Notes: generated by a model from the letters alone, not told the origin. 64,000 nt of DNA from Holdemanella porci (GCF_009696075.1 NZ_VUMR01000002.1:35905-99904); one strand, 5' to 3'; positions 1 through 8,335 are shown, numbered from the stretch's first letter. Translations and numbers: made by a program.

Positions 1-2133
1 AATCCAAATGGCTTTACACAAACAAATATAAAGACTTTCACAAAACAGTTGCAGGAATTAGGATTTGACTATGACTGGTCAAAAATGATCGCAACATCTG
101 ATCCAGAATTCTATCATTGGACACAATGGATTTTTAAACAATTGTATAAAGATGGCTATGCCAAATATGTAGATATGCCAGTAAACTGGTGTGAAGAATT
201 GGGTACAGTATTATCGAATGATGAAGTTATCGATGGTAAGAGTGAACGTGGTGGATATCCAGTTGTTCGTAAAAATATGAAACAACTATGTATCGACCAG
301 GCTGCTTTTGCGGAACGATTACTAGAAGGTTTAAATGAAATTGACTGGCCAGAATCGACAAAGGAAATGCAAAGAAACTGGATTGGCCGTTCAACGGGTG
401 TTGAGGTTCAATTTGAAATCGTAGGTGGAGGAAAATTCTCTATCTTTACAACATGTATCGAAACAATTTATGGTATTACATTCATGGTACTTGCACCAGA
501 TGGAGATTTAGTGCAGGAATTAATGCCTAGAATTAAAAATCAGGATGAAGTAAAAGCTTATATTCAAGAAACGGTTTCAAAATCTGAAATGGACCGTACA
601 GAATTGAATAAAGGAAAAACAGGATGTCGTCTAGAAGGTATTAAAGCCATCAACCCAGTCAATGGCAAAGAAGTTGAAGTCTTTATTGGAGATTTCGTTT
701 TGGCAAATTATGGAACGGGTGCTGTTATGGCTGTACCAAGTCATGATCAACGTGACTTTGAATATGCGATTGCCCACAATATTGACAGGATTCAAGTTAT
801 CGAAGGACAAGACGTAAGTGAGCATGCCTTTGAAAAACAGGACTATTTAGGAAAAGGCTGCAAGCTAATCAACTCCGAAGAATTTACTGGTCTTACTGTA
901 GAAGAGGCAAAAGTAGCTATCACTAAAAAATTAGTGGATATGGGGATTGCCAAAGAAACAGTAAACTATCGTTTCCGTGAATGGATTTTTGCTCGTCAGC
1001 GTTATTGGGGAGAACCAGTACCAATCGTACACTTAGAAGATGGAACGGACTATGTTCTTCCAGATGAAGAATTGCCGTTGATTTTACCGGAGTTAGAAGA
1101 CTATAAGGGACACAATGGAAAAGCGCCACTTGAAAATGCGACAGAATGGAAACAATACAACCAAAATGGTGTAAAGGGTGTTCGTGAAACAAGTACAATG
1201 CCTGGTTCTGCCGGATCATCATGGTATTATTTACGTTATATTGATCCACACAATGATAAACAATTGGCCGATCCAGAATTATTAAAGCACTGGATGCCTG
1301 TTGATTTATATGTGGGTGGACCAGAACATGCGGTAGGACATTTGATGTATTCACGTATCTGGAACAACTATCTATACGATAAGGGTATTGTGGCATGTAA
1401 AGAACCATTCAAAAAATTAGTACACCAAGGTATGATCTTAGGTGAAAACGGAATTAAAATGGGAAAACGATTCCCTAAATATGTTGTCAATCCTTCAGAC
1501 ATCGTAAAAAAATATGGTGCCGATACACTACGTTTATATGAAATGTTCATGGGACCATTGGAACAAAGTAAACCATGGTCCATGGCTGGATGTGATGGTG
1601 CTAGAAGATGGATTGATCGTGTTTATCGTTTATTTATTGAATCTGGTAAAATCACAGATACAAACGATGGTAAATTAGATAAAGTCTATAATCAGACTGT
1701 TAAAAAGGTTACCGAAGATTATGAATCATTAGGATTCAATACAGCTATTTCACAAATGATGATCTTTGTGAATGAAGCATATAAGGCTGACACCGTTTAT
1801 AAACCATATGCCGAAGGAATCGTGAAGATGCTTTCATGTATTACACCTCATATTGGTGAAGAAATGTGGCAATTATTAGGTCACGAATCTACAATAGCGT
1901 ATGAGCCTTGGCCAACATATGATGAAGCTAAATTAGTGGAAGATACAATCACTTGTGTTGTTCAGGTCAATGGTAAAGTACGTGGTAAATTTGAAGCGGC
2001 TGTTGGTTCTAGCAATGAAGAACTTCAAAAACAAGCGATGGAACTTGAAACAGTTCAACGCCAGCTTGAAGGAAAGACAATTCGTAAAGTGATCGTTGTT
2101 AAGGGTAAAGTTGTAAACATTGTTGCCAACTAA
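1..2133 (+). CDS. leuS: Leucyl-tRNA synthetase, 5' part missing
   Basis: This is the C-terminal 710 residues of a class I leucyl-tRNA synthetase, which charges tRNA-Leu in the cytoplasm. The reading frame is open from base 1, so the first ~95 residues with the HIGH motif lie outside the window. The editing (CP1) domain is recognisable by the run ending in GTGAVMAVPSHDQRDFEY. The catalytic core follows with the RQRYWGEP and SAGSSWYYLRYIDPHN signatures, then the anticodon-binding domain and the C-terminal VQVNGKVRGKF segment. The usual KMSKS loop reads KMGKR, a variant also known in other LeuRS lineages. No leader can be seen because the 5' end is cut. The next gene starts 12 bases after the stop and may be co-transcribed. 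Confidence 0.97.
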   Translation, partial: NPNGFTQTNIKTFTKQLQELGFDYDWSKMIATSDPEFYHWTQWIFKQLYKDGYAKYVDMPVNWCEELGTVLSNDEVIDGKSERGGYPVVRKNMKQLCIDQAAFAERLLEGLNEIDWPESTKEMQRNWIGRSTGVEVQFEIVGGGKFSIFTTCIETIYGITFMVLAPDGDLVQELMPRIKNQDEVKAYIQETVSKSEMDRTELNKGKTGCRLEGIKAINPVNGKEVEVFIGDFVLANYGTGAVMAVPSHDQRDFEYAIAHNIDRIQVIEGQDVSEHAFEKQDYLGKGCKLINSEEFTGLTVEEAKVAITKKLVDMGIAKETVNYRFREWIFARQRYWGEPVPIVHLEDGTDYVLPDEELPLILPELEDYKGHNGKAPLENATEWKQYNQNGVKGVRETSTMPGSAGSSWYYLRYIDPHNDKQLADPELLKHWMPVDLYVGGPEHAVGHLMYSRIWNNYLYDKGIVACKEPFKKLVHQGMILGENGIKMGKRFPKYVVNPSDIVKKYGADTLRLYEMFMGPLEQSKPWSMAGCDGARRWIDRVYRLFIESGKITDTNDGKLDKVYNQTVKKVTEDYESLGFNTAISQMMIFVNEAYKADTVYKPYAEGIVKMLSCITPHIGEEMWQLLGHESTIAYEPWPTYDEAKLVEDTITCVVQVNGKVRGKFEAAVGSSNEELQKQAMELETVQRQLEGKTIRKVIVVKGKVVNIVAN

Positions 2134-2145
2134 GAAGGTGTGTTT

Positions 2146-3399
2146 ATGCAAATCAAAACCATAAGTATCCAAAAATATCATGAATATTTGGATACGATTC
2201 ATGAAAAAGAGTTTCTTCAATCCGACTATCAAGGTATGAAATTCTCGCAGCGAGGATGGGAAGTTGAATATATTGAAGCCATAAAAGACGGTAAGACAGT
2301 TGCCTTTAGTATGATTGCCTGTATGCCGTTAATGAAAGTATTTAAATATTGTTATATTCCTAGAGGATTCTTTATGGACTATCATTCAAAAGAAGATGTG
2401 ATTTCTTTTACATCTTCTTTGAAAGAGTATTTAAAAAAGAAAAATGTGATCTATGCTGAAATTGATCCGTGCATTGAATTTGTACAAAGAGACAAAGACG
2501 GAAATATCGTTGAGAATGGTTACGACAACAAAGATGTCGTAGAAAATCTAAAGGCAGCTGGCTTTTTACATTTGCCAATGAAACCAGGCTATGACATCTC
2601 TAAAGAGTGTCGCTGGGTTTCTGTTTTGAATCTAAAAGGTAAGACAAAAGAAGAAATCTTTAAAGAGTTTTCATATCAGACACGACAAGACATTCGTACT
2701 TATGAAAAATATTGTGTGAAGACGCGTGTCTTGAATGAAGATCAATTAGATGTACTGGATGAAATGGAAAAGGAAACCAGTGAAAGACAAGACTTTGAAG
2801 CTATGAGTTTGGATTACTATAAAGATTTATATAAATTTTATGGCAAATCCCATATTGAAACGGTATTGTCTTATCTCGATCTAGATGCTTATGCGATTAA
2901 GATGCAAAGTGAGTTTGATAAGACTTCAAAAGATATTGAAAAGACAAAGGCTTTCCTGGAACAGAATCCTGGTAATGTCAAAAAGGAAAAACGTTTAAAG
3001 ACGGATGAAGAATACTACAATTCTTTACTGAAGAAGCTTTCGCATATTGAAGAATTGAAACAAGAGTATGGTAAAGAGATTCCTTTGGCATGTTGTTTAT
3101 TTGTCAAATATGGACATCAAATCGTATATCTAGTTGGTTCTAGTAACTATGAACATAGAGTTTTTAGAGGCCCTTATGCGATTCAATGGAAGATGATTCA
3201 AGAAGCTATTGATGAAGGCTATGATCTATATAATTTCTATGGGATTAGTGGATACTTTCATAAGGATGAAGAAGGGTATGGTGTATTTGACTACAAGCGT
3301 GGTTATAATGCGGTTGTACGTGAATATATTGGTAACTTCATCCTTCCATGTAAACCATTTATTTTTAAAATTTACAACAATTTAAAACATATTTATTGA
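2146..3399 (+). CDS. FemABX-family peptidoglycan bridge aminoacyltransferase
   Basis: 417 residues matching the FemA/FemB/MurM family, which transfers amino acids from aminoacyl-tRNA to lipid II to build the interpeptide bridge at the inner membrane face. Two acetyltransferase-like halves surround a Lys/Glu-rich helical arm around residues 240-300, the tRNA-binding coiled coil typical of the family. The N-terminal QSDYQGMKFSQRGWEVEY and C-terminal YNFYGISGYF stretches are characteristic. The start is ATG 2146 behind AAGAAGGTG; a GTG at 2140 lies inside that ribosome-binding site. The bridge amino acid cannot be deduced. Its position directly after leuS suggests co-transcription. Presence of a Fem gene implies a branched cross-link. 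Confidence 0.88.
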   Translation: MQIKTISIQKYHEYLDTIHEKEFLQSDYQGMKFSQRGWEVEYIEAIKDGKTVAFSMIACMPLMKVFKYCYIPRGFFMDYHSKEDVISFTSSLKEYLKKKNVIYAEIDPCIEFVQRDKDGNIVENGYDNKDVVENLKAAGFLHLPMKPGYDISKECRWVSVLNLKGKTKEEIFKEFSYQTRQDIRTYEKYCVKTRVLNEDQLDVLDEMEKETSERQDFEAMSLDYYKDLYKFYGKSHIETVLSYLDLDAYAIKMQSEFDKTSKDIEKTKAFLEQNPGNVKKEKRLKTDEEYYNSLLKKLSHIEELKQEYGKEIPLACCLFVKYGHQIVYLVGSSNYEHRVFRGPYAIQWKMIQEAIDEGYDLYNFYGISGYFHKDEEGYGVFDYKRGYNAVVREYIGNFILPCKPFIFKIYNNLKHIY

Positions 3400-3424
3400 G
3401 TTTAGATTCTAGATTCGATATAAT
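3396..3424 (+). promoter_or_regulatory. Promoter of the tyrS T-box transcript
   Basis: TTGAGT (3396-3401), a 17-base spacer and a perfect TATAAT (3419-3424). The -35 overlaps the stop codon of the Fem gene. Transcription would start near 3431, just before the T-box stem I. Confidence 0.75.
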
Positions 3425-3430
3425 AAATTC

Positions 3431-3636
3431 GCTATGATAAGAAAGAGTACACAGATTATCTATTTCTTAGAGAGAAACTGGCTGGTGAAAAGTTTCAAAT
3501 AGACCTGCGGAATACACCTTGGAGCTTCAATTTTGACGTATACCTGCGTTAAAGGTTTAAGTGCATACAAAAAATATTTTGTATGAAGTAAGGTGGTACC
3601 GCGATTCAATCGTCCTTATAGGGCGATTTTTTTTAT
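3431..3636 (+). promoter_or_regulatory. T-box leader of tyrS (specifier UAC, Tyr)
   Basis: A T-box riboswitch that reads uncharged tRNA-Tyr. The conserved T-box AAGGTGGTACCGCG lies at 3590-3603 and is followed by an intrinsic terminator (stem 3609-3615 with 3621-3627, then a U-run). The stem I AG-bulge region (GAGAGAAACTGG) and the specifier loop GAATACACC place the specifier triplet UAC at 3514-3516, a tyrosine codon matching the downstream gene. Uncharged tRNA should stabilise the antiterminator and allow tyrS transcription. Confidence 0.93.
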
Positions 3637-3652
3637 TTTCAGGGAGGACAAA

Positions 3653-4885
3653 ATGGAATTATTTGAAGAATTGAAATGGCGTGGGCTTGTTGACAACGTC
3701 ACAAGTGAAGAAGTAGAAGATGTCATCAATAATGGAGAAGTTACATTCTATATTGGTACAGATCCAACGGCAGATAGCTTGCACATTGGACACTATTCAT
3801 CATTGTTGATGGCAAAACGTTTAGAAAAACATGGACATCACCCAATCATGTTGGTGGGTGGAGCCACTGGATTTATTGGAGATCCAAAGGCAACTGGAGA
3901 AAGAAGTATGTTGACTCCAGAAGTATTAAAATCAAATTATGATGCATTACATGCACAAATCTCTAAATTATGGGGCTTTGACATGGTCAATAACTTAGAT
4001 TGGACAAAAGATATCACAATTATTGATTTTTTACGTGACTATGGAAAATTGTTCAACGTAAACTATATGTTGAATAAAGAAACTGTTAAAAAACGTTTAG
4101 ATTCAGGAATCAGTTATACAGAATTTTCTTATATGATCCTTCAATCTTTGGACTTCTTAAATCTATACCAGACAAGAGGTTGTACAATGCAGATAGGTGG
4201 ACAGGACCAATGGGGAAATATCACTTCAGGTCTAGAGTTAATTCGTAAAAAATGTGGTGCAGACGTGAAATGTTATGGTTTGACTATGCCATTAATTACG
4301 AAAGCGGATGGAACTAAATTTGGTAAGAGTGAAACAGGAACGGTTTGGTTGGATCCTAAAAAGACTTCACCTTATGAATTATATCAATTCTTATTCAACA
4401 CGGATGATTCAAAGGTCATTGAATATTTAAAGAAACTAACATTCCTAACAAAAGAAGAAATTGATGCTTTAGAAGTATCTTTAAAGGAAGATGCTGGAAG
4501 ACGTGAGGCACAAAAGAAATTGGCTGAAGAAGTTGTACGTGATTTACATGGTGAAGAAGGCTTAGAATCGGCTTTAAATATCACAAACGCATTATTTAGA
4601 GGTCAACTCAATGATTTGGATGAACAACAACGTTTAGATGCGGTTAAAAACATGGATAAAGTTGACCAAGAAGCTGGAAAGACTTTAATCGATGTTTTAG
4701 TGGAGGCTAAGATTGCTTCGAGTCGTCGTGAAGCTAGAGAGTGGATCAAAGGAAACTCCATTAGCTTAAACGGTGTCAAAGTCAATGATGAAACTTTAGT
4801 TATTGATTCTACTCAAGCATATGTATCTAACTATGTAATCATTCGTCGTGGTAAGAAAAGATATTATTGTTTAAATTTGAAATAA
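3653..4885 (+). CDS. tyrS: Tyrosyl-tRNA synthetase
   Basis: 410 residues, class Ic tyrosyl-tRNA synthetase of the bacterial TyrS type. HIGH is at residues 44-47 (DSLHIGHYSS) and the KMSKS equivalent is KFGKS at about 222-226. QIGGQDQWGN is the tyrosine-binding signature, and a C-terminal S4 RNA-binding domain (around 345-405, ASSRREAREWI) binds tRNA. The start is ATG 3653 after GGGAGGA; a longer frame opening at 3593 lies inside the T-box terminator and is not used. It is controlled by the T-box leader upstream and stands as a single-gene unit ending in the hairpin at 4890-4927. Confidence 0.97.
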   Translation: MELFEELKWRGLVDNVTSEEVEDVINNGEVTFYIGTDPTADSLHIGHYSSLLMAKRLEKHGHHPIMLVGGATGFIGDPKATGERSMLTPEVLKSNYDALHAQISKLWGFDMVNNLDWTKDITIIDFLRDYGKLFNVNYMLNKETVKKRLDSGISYTEFSYMILQSLDFLNLYQTRGCTMQIGGQDQWGNITSGLELIRKKCGADVKCYGLTMPLITKADGTKFGKSETGTVWLDPKKTSPYELYQFLFNTDDSKVIEYLKKLTFLTKEEIDALEVSLKEDAGRREAQKKLAEEVVRDLHGEEGLESALNITNALFRGQLNDLDEQQRLDAVKNMDKVDQEAGKTLIDVLVEAKIASSRREAREWIKGNSISLNGVKVNDETLVIDSTQAYVSNYVIIRRGKKRYYCLNLK

Positions 4886-4889
4886 ATAA

Positions 4890-4927
4890 AAATACGTGGT
4901 TAGACATGTTTGCCTTGCCACGTATTT
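4890..4927. terminator. Convergent terminator between tyrS and the radical-SAM gene
   Basis: A 10-bp perfect stem AAATACGTGG/CCACGTATTT with an 18-base loop, followed by TCTTTTT on the + strand and by an A/T-rich run on the - strand. It covers the stop codon of the minus-strand gene (4900-4902), so it probably serves both genes. Confidence 0.7.
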
Positions 4928-5829
4928 CTTTTTACCATTAACTTATCAATTTCATTTGTCACAATCGTTTTCTTGATTGTCCATTTTGGTTCTATTAAAT
5001 CTTTCGCAATTCCATCACCTGTTAAACGTTCAATGATGACTTCTTGGGGTAATAACTCCAATTGATCGACTACAATATCGACATATTCTTCTAAAGTTAA
5101 AATATGAAATGGTTCTTTTTCATATTCTTTGGCCATTTGTGTCCCTTCAATCAAATGCAGCATATGGATCTTAATCGCATCGACAGGATGTTTGGCAATC
5201 TGTTTGACAGTTTCTAACATATCTTGTTTGTTTTCACCTGGAAGTCCATTGATAATATGGACACATGTTTTGATGTTTGTGTCCTTTAATTTGTCTAACC
5301 AATCAAACACAATTTGTGTTGAATGTTTTCGATTACACTTTTCCATTGTATCTTCATGTACACTTTGAAGGCCTAATTCAAGCCAGACTTCTTTATTTTG
5401 ACTATTTAAGTAGTCTATAATTTCATCATTTAAACAATCAGCACGAGTCGCAATCGCAACACCAGGAATATTTGGATTTTTAAAGAAAGGGTCATATATT
5501 TTTTTCAAGATAAATAGTGGAGCATATGTATTGGAATAACTTTGAAAATACGCAAATCCAATACAATCGGGCCACTTATTTTGCATGCGCTTTAAGCCTT
5601 CTTGATATTGTTTCTGCAACGAATCATCAAAACATAAAATACTATCACCTGAGCCCATACTTGAACAGAAAGTGCATCCTCCTGTTCCTTTAAATCCATC
5701 ACGGTTTGGACAGGTAAAACCTGCATTTAATGGAATCTTCGCTACTTTTTGATGGTATTTATTGCGAAAATAATAATTAATGGTTTGATACCTTTTATTG
5801 TCATTTGAATAAGGATAAGGATTGTTCAT
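4900..5829 (-). CDS. TIGR01212/YhcC-type radical SAM protein
   Basis: 309 residues of the YhcC-like radical SAM family (TIGR01212). The cluster-binding cysteines are in a CPNRDGF...GGCTFC arrangement near residues 40-55 (C-x11-C-x2-C), with further family signatures YFQSYSNTYAPL, RADCLNDEIIDYL, LGLQSVHEDT and VHIINGLPGE. The family is unusually close to Elp3-like radical SAM enzymes; the substrate is not known. ATG 5829 is chosen over the TTG at 5841 because TTGGGTGATACA gives a ribosome-binding site for the former. It is a stand-alone gene pointing toward tyrS and away from the end of aroF. Confidence 0.85.
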   Translation of the reverse strand: MNNPYPYSNDNKRYQTINYYFRNKYHQKVAKIPLNAGFTCPNRDGFKGTGGCTFCSSMGSGDSILCFDDSLQKQYQEGLKRMQNKWPDCIGFAYFQSYSNTYAPLFILKKIYDPFFKNPNIPGVAIATRADCLNDEIIDYLNSQNKEVWLELGLQSVHEDTMEKCNRKHSTQIVFDWLDKLKDTNIKTCVHIINGLPGENKQDMLETVKQIAKHPVDAIKIHMLHLIEGTQMAKEYEKEPFHILTLEEYVDIVVDQLELLPQEVIIERLTGDGIAKDLIEPKWTIKKTIVTNEIDKLMVKRNTWQGKHV

Positions 5830-5857
5830 TGTATCACCCAAAACATTCTAACATAAA

Positions 5858-5881
5858 AAGAAACCGCATGTGCAGTTTCTT
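5858..5881 (-). terminator. Terminator of aroF
   Basis: On the minus strand a stem AAGAAAC/GTTTCTT is followed by TTTT. It begins at the aroF stop codon (5880-5882). Confidence 0.7.
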
Positions 5882-6893
5882 ATAACTCTCTTCCAATAAC
5901 TTTTGCGATGGCTTTTCCTTTTTCAACAAGTTCGGCATAACGTTTTGGTTTTAAGCTTTGAGCACCATCACTCCAAGCATCTTCTGGATCGTCATGCACT
6001 TCAATGATCAATCCATCAGCACCAGCTGCAATAGCGGCAAGGGATAGGGATTCAATTAATTTATAATCACCAGCAGCATGACTTGGATCAATGATGATCG
6101 GTAAATGTGTTCTTTCTTTAATGATTGGCACAACACTTAAATCCAAAGTATTACGTGTATAGGTTTCAAATGTACGAATACCACGTTCACAGAAAATGAC
6201 ATTTGGATTTCCTTCTGACATAATGTATTCAGCAGCCATGATCCATTCTTGAATCGTAGCACTCATTCCGCGCTTTAATAAAATTGGTTTTTTCGTTTTT
6301 CCTACAGCTTTTAATAAATCGAAGTTTTGCATATTACGTGCACCAATCTGAATGATATCTACATTCTCTACGAATTCATCTAAATGTTCTGCACTCATTA
6401 GTTCAGATACAATAGGAAGTCCTGTTTCTTCTCTAGCTTTTACCATGGCCATGATTCCTGCAGTACCCATACCTTGGAATGCGTATGGACTTGTTCTAGG
6501 CTTATAAGCGCCACCTCTTAACATATCAGCACCGGCTGCTTTTACTTCTTTGGCAATACGACAGATTTGGTCTTCGCCCTCAACAGAACATGGACCTGCA
6601 ATCATCGCTATTTTTTTGCCACCGATTTGAATACCATTCACATCTACAATGGTATCCTCTGGATGAAACATACGGTTGGCCAATTTATAAGGTTGAGCGA
6701 CACGCTGAACATTGTAGACGATAGGGTTAGCCATAACGCTTTTTTCATCAACAACACTTGTATCTCCAACCAATCCAAAGACGTTATAGTTATCGCCTTG
6801 AATCATTGTGACATGAAGATTCATGCCTTCAAATTTGTCAATCAATTTGTCGACATCGTGTTTGGGTGCATTTTTCTTTAAAGTAATAATCAT
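5880..6893 (-). CDS. aroF: DAHP synthase (3-deoxy-7-phosphoheptulonate synthase), type I-beta with regulatory domain
   Basis: 337 residues. It condenses phosphoenolpyruvate and erythrose 4-phosphate, the first step of aromatic amino acid synthesis. An N-terminal ferredoxin-like domain (about residues 1-70, MIITLKKNAPKHDVDKLI) resembles the feedback-sensing domain of the Thermotoga-type enzyme. The catalytic barrel follows with AGPCSVE, LRGGAYKPRTSPY, QIGARNMQN, LLKRG and IDPSHAAGD. ATG 6893 is preceded by AGAAGGA; an upstream TTG/ATG is not needed. It is transcribed alone from the promoter at 7065-7093 through a Tyr/Phe leader-peptide attenuator, so it is probably controlled both by transcription attenuation and by feedback through the N-domain. 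Confidence 0.94.
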   Translation of the reverse strand: MIITLKKNAPKHDVDKLIDKFEGMNLHVTMIQGDNYNVFGLVGDTSVVDEKSVMANPIVYNVQRVAQPYKLANRMFHPEDTIVDVNGIQIGGKKIAMIAGPCSVEGEDQICRIAKEVKAAGADMLRGGAYKPRTSPYAFQGMGTAGIMAMVKAREETGLPIVSELMSAEHLDEFVENVDIIQIGARNMQNFDLLKAVGKTKKPILLKRGMSATIQEWIMAAEYIMSEGNPNVIFCERGIRTFETYTRNTLDLSVVPIIKERTHLPIIIDPSHAAGDYKLIESLSLAAIAAGADGLIIEVHDDPEDAWSDGAQSLKPKRYAELVEKGKAIAKVIGREL

Positions 6894-6928
6894 AATAATA
6901 TCCTTCTTTCCATTTGTGAGTAACAAAA

Positions 6929-7007
6929 AAGCATTAACAGTAAAATTGTTAATGCTTAAAAGCCCTAATTAAAATACCATTCAGTTTTGATTGGTTTAAT
7001 TAGGGCT
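6929..7007 (-). promoter_or_regulatory. Attenuator hairpins of the aroF leader
   Basis: Two stems follow the leader ORF on the minus strand. The first is a perfect 13-bp stem (6995-7007 with 6961-6973), whose 5' arm begins at the leader stop codon. The second is an 11-bp terminator stem (6947-6957 with 6929-6939) followed by six U. A weaker alternative joins the 3' arm of the first stem to the 5' arm of the terminator: UUAAU 6972-6968 with AUUAA 6953-6949, and GCU 6963-6961 with AGC 6956-6954. That could be the antiterminator. This is inference from base pairing by eye. Confidence 0.8.
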
Positions 7008-7047
7008 ATCTAAAGTAAAAGTAAAAATATGTAGATTGAATGTTCAT
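7006..7047 (-). CDS. Tyr/Phe leader peptide of aroF
   Basis: A 13-codon ORF, MNIQSTYFYFYFR, with six alternating Tyr and Phe codons just before Arg and a TAG stop. ATG 7047 is preceded by TAGGTGATTAAC, a good ribosome-binding site, and the ORF starts about 10 bases after the predicted transcription start. Its stop codon abuts the first attenuator stem. Leader peptides rich in the end-product amino acid are the hallmark of ribosome-mediated attenuation; here stalling on Tyr or Phe codons would report shortage of the products of the aroF pathway. The peptide itself is probably degraded and has no function of its own. Confidence 0.85.
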   Translation of the reverse strand: MNIQSTYFYFYFR

Positions 7048-7064
7048 GTTAATCACCTAGCTAT

Positions 7065-7093
7065 ACTATAGCTTATCCAATGAAAATATGCAA
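7065..7093 (-). promoter_or_regulatory. Promoter of the aroF leader transcript
   Basis: Minus strand TTGCAT (7093-7088), 17-base spacer, TATAGT (7070-7065). Predicted start near 7058, which leaves a short 5' leader before the Tyr/Phe peptide. Confidence 0.75.
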
Positions 7094-7195
7094 GTCATTT
7101 TCTGAAAGTTGTTACATTTTATCTTGTCAACCTCCTTGGCAAAACTGGTTATATTTTTGTCATTTCTTGTCGAAAAGTGTAAAACAAAATAAACG

Positions 7196-7204
7196 TGCTA
7201 TAAT
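7196..7204 (+). promoter_or_regulatory. Extended -10 promoter of hpf
   Basis: TGCTATAAT, an extended -10 with a perfect TATAAT (7199-7204). No convincing -35 is visible at 17 bases. Start would fall near 7211, about 31 bases before hpf. Confidence 0.6.
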
Positions 7205-7241
7205 CTAAGTAGCAATACAAATCATATAGGAGGTACATAAT

Positions 7242-7775
7242 ATGAAAGTCAATATTGTAGGAAAAAACATCACTGTAACTCAGGGAATCTCAGATAAGAT
7301 TCATAAAAAATTAGATGTTTTAACAAAGTACTTCATTATCGGAGAGGATGATGTAGCCAATGTCTTGGTTCGTACATATCCGACAAAACAAAAAATTGAA
7401 GTTACAATCCCAACACGTTATGCGATTCTACGTGCCGAGGTTGTAGATGACGATTTATATGCAGCTATTGATCGTGCTGTAGATAAATTGGAAGATCAAA
7501 TTCGTAGAACAAAAACACGTTTAACACGTAAAAATAAAGAATCACTTGCCGAAGCTTTCTTGGATCATGAATTATTTAATGATGAAGATGTAGATGATGA
7601 CGAAGTAGTTCGTACTAAATCTATCGTTCCAAAGGAAATGAGTTTAGATGAAGCTATCATGAAAATGGAATTATTAGGACACGATTTCTTCATTTATACA
7701 GATGATGAAACAAATAAGATTGCCGTTTGCTACAAACGCCACGATGGTGGCTACGGCTTGATTGAAACGGAATAA
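7242..7775 (+). CDS. hpf: Ribosome hibernation promoting factor, long form
   Basis: 177 residues. The N-terminal S30AE domain (about 1-100, MKVNIVGKNITVTQGI) occupies the decoding channel of idle ribosomes. An acidic linker follows, then a C-terminal domain (about 122-177, VVRTKSIVPKEMSLDEA... HDGGYGLIE) that dimerises 70S particles into 100S. The length and second domain are those of the long form usual in Bacillota. ATG 7242 follows AGGAGGT. It is a single-gene unit with its own extended -10 promoter and terminator. Confidence 0.95.
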   Translation: MKVNIVGKNITVTQGISDKIHKKLDVLTKYFIIGEDDVANVLVRTYPTKQKIEVTIPTRYAILRAEVVDDDLYAAIDRAVDKLEDQIRRTKTRLTRKNKESLAEAFLDHELFNDEDVDDDEVVRTKSIVPKEMSLDEAIMKMELLGHDFFIYTDDETNKIAVCYKRHDGGYGLIETE

Positions 7776-7782
7776 ACGCGTG

Positions 7783-7809
7783 AAAGACATGTCAAAATGG
7801 CATGTCTTT
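7783..7809 (+). terminator. Terminator of hpf
   Basis: 9-bp stem AAAGACATG/CATGTCTTT eight bases after the hpf stop, followed by a T-rich run. Confidence 0.8.
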
Positions 7810-7837
7810 TGTTTGAAAAGAAAAAAAATAATATAAG

Positions 7838-7866
7838 TTTGAATAAGTTATTCTTTGTGCTATAAT
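7838..7866 (+). promoter_or_regulatory. Promoter of sepF
   Basis: TTTGAA (7838-7843), 17-base spacer, TATAAT (7861-7866) with a TGC extension just before the -10. Confidence 0.7.
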
Positions 7867-7891
7867 TATGTTCGTTAAGGAGGTTTTTCCC

Positions 7892-8323
7892 ATGGGATTT
7901 ATGGATAAAGTAAAAGACTTCGTTGCTCCAATCGAAGAAGATGATGATTATCAAGAAGCACCACAAGCTGAAAAGGTAGAAGAAGTAGAACCTCAAAGTC
8001 GTTATGAGAGACCAAAAACTCGTACGAACGCAACTTCTTTGAATTCAAATACAAAAATGGTATTGTTTGAACCAAGAAGCTTTGGAGAAGCTGAAGAAGT
8101 AGGACAACGCTTAAAAGAAGGTCGTGCTGTAGTAGTTAACTTACACAAGCTAGATCGTGATTATGCACAACGTACGATTGATTTCTTAACAGGTGTTGTT
8201 TATGCGCTTGATGGAAAAATTCAGAAAATCGGTCAGAACGTAATTTTATGTTCTCCAGCTGAAATTGGTGTACAAGGAACTATTTCTTTAGGAAGTCCAG
8301 ACGACTTCGAAGATGAAGACTAA
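7892..8323 (+). CDS. sepF: Cell division protein SepF
   Basis: 143 residues. SepF binds FtsZ and tethers it to the membrane. The short N-terminal amphipathic helix (MGFMDKVKDFVAPIEEDDD) is the membrane-targeting segment. An acidic/polar linker leads to the compact SepF domain (about 60-140, MVLFEPRSFGEAEEVGQRL and VVVNLHKLDRDYAQRTIDFLTG). ATG 7892 is fixed by AAGGAGG at 7877-7883; an in-frame upstream codon at 7868 precedes the predicted transcription start. It is followed immediately by a YlmH-like gene, the same pairing as ylmF-ylmH in other Bacillota. Confidence 0.94.
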   Translation: MGFMDKVKDFVAPIEEDDDYQEAPQAEKVEEVEPQSRYERPKTRTNATSLNSNTKMVLFEPRSFGEAEEVGQRLKEGRAVVVNLHKLDRDYAQRTIDFLTGVVYALDGKIQKIGQNVILCSPAEIGVQGTISLGSPDDFEDED

Positions 8324-8335
8324 TAATTACTTTTA

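Noticed and set aside
923..1408. A 161-codon minus-strand ORF inside leuS
   Set aside because: Antisense shadow of a conserved synthetase with no family features; the same applies to the other long antisense frames in hbd, bcd and the CoA transferase.
3593..3652. Upstream extension of tyrS (and the similar ones before ileS at 9200 and hisS at 49801)
   Set aside because: These codons are T-box and terminator sequence; each gene has an ATG with a good ribosome-binding site after the terminator.
5830..5841. TTG start for the radical-SAM gene
   Set aside because: The four extra codons contain the GGGTGA ribosome-binding site for ATG 5829.
7751..7996. A minus-strand ORF between hpf and sepF
   Set aside because: It overlaps the hpf terminator, the sepF promoter and the sepF start, and its protein is low-complexity Phe/Leu-rich.
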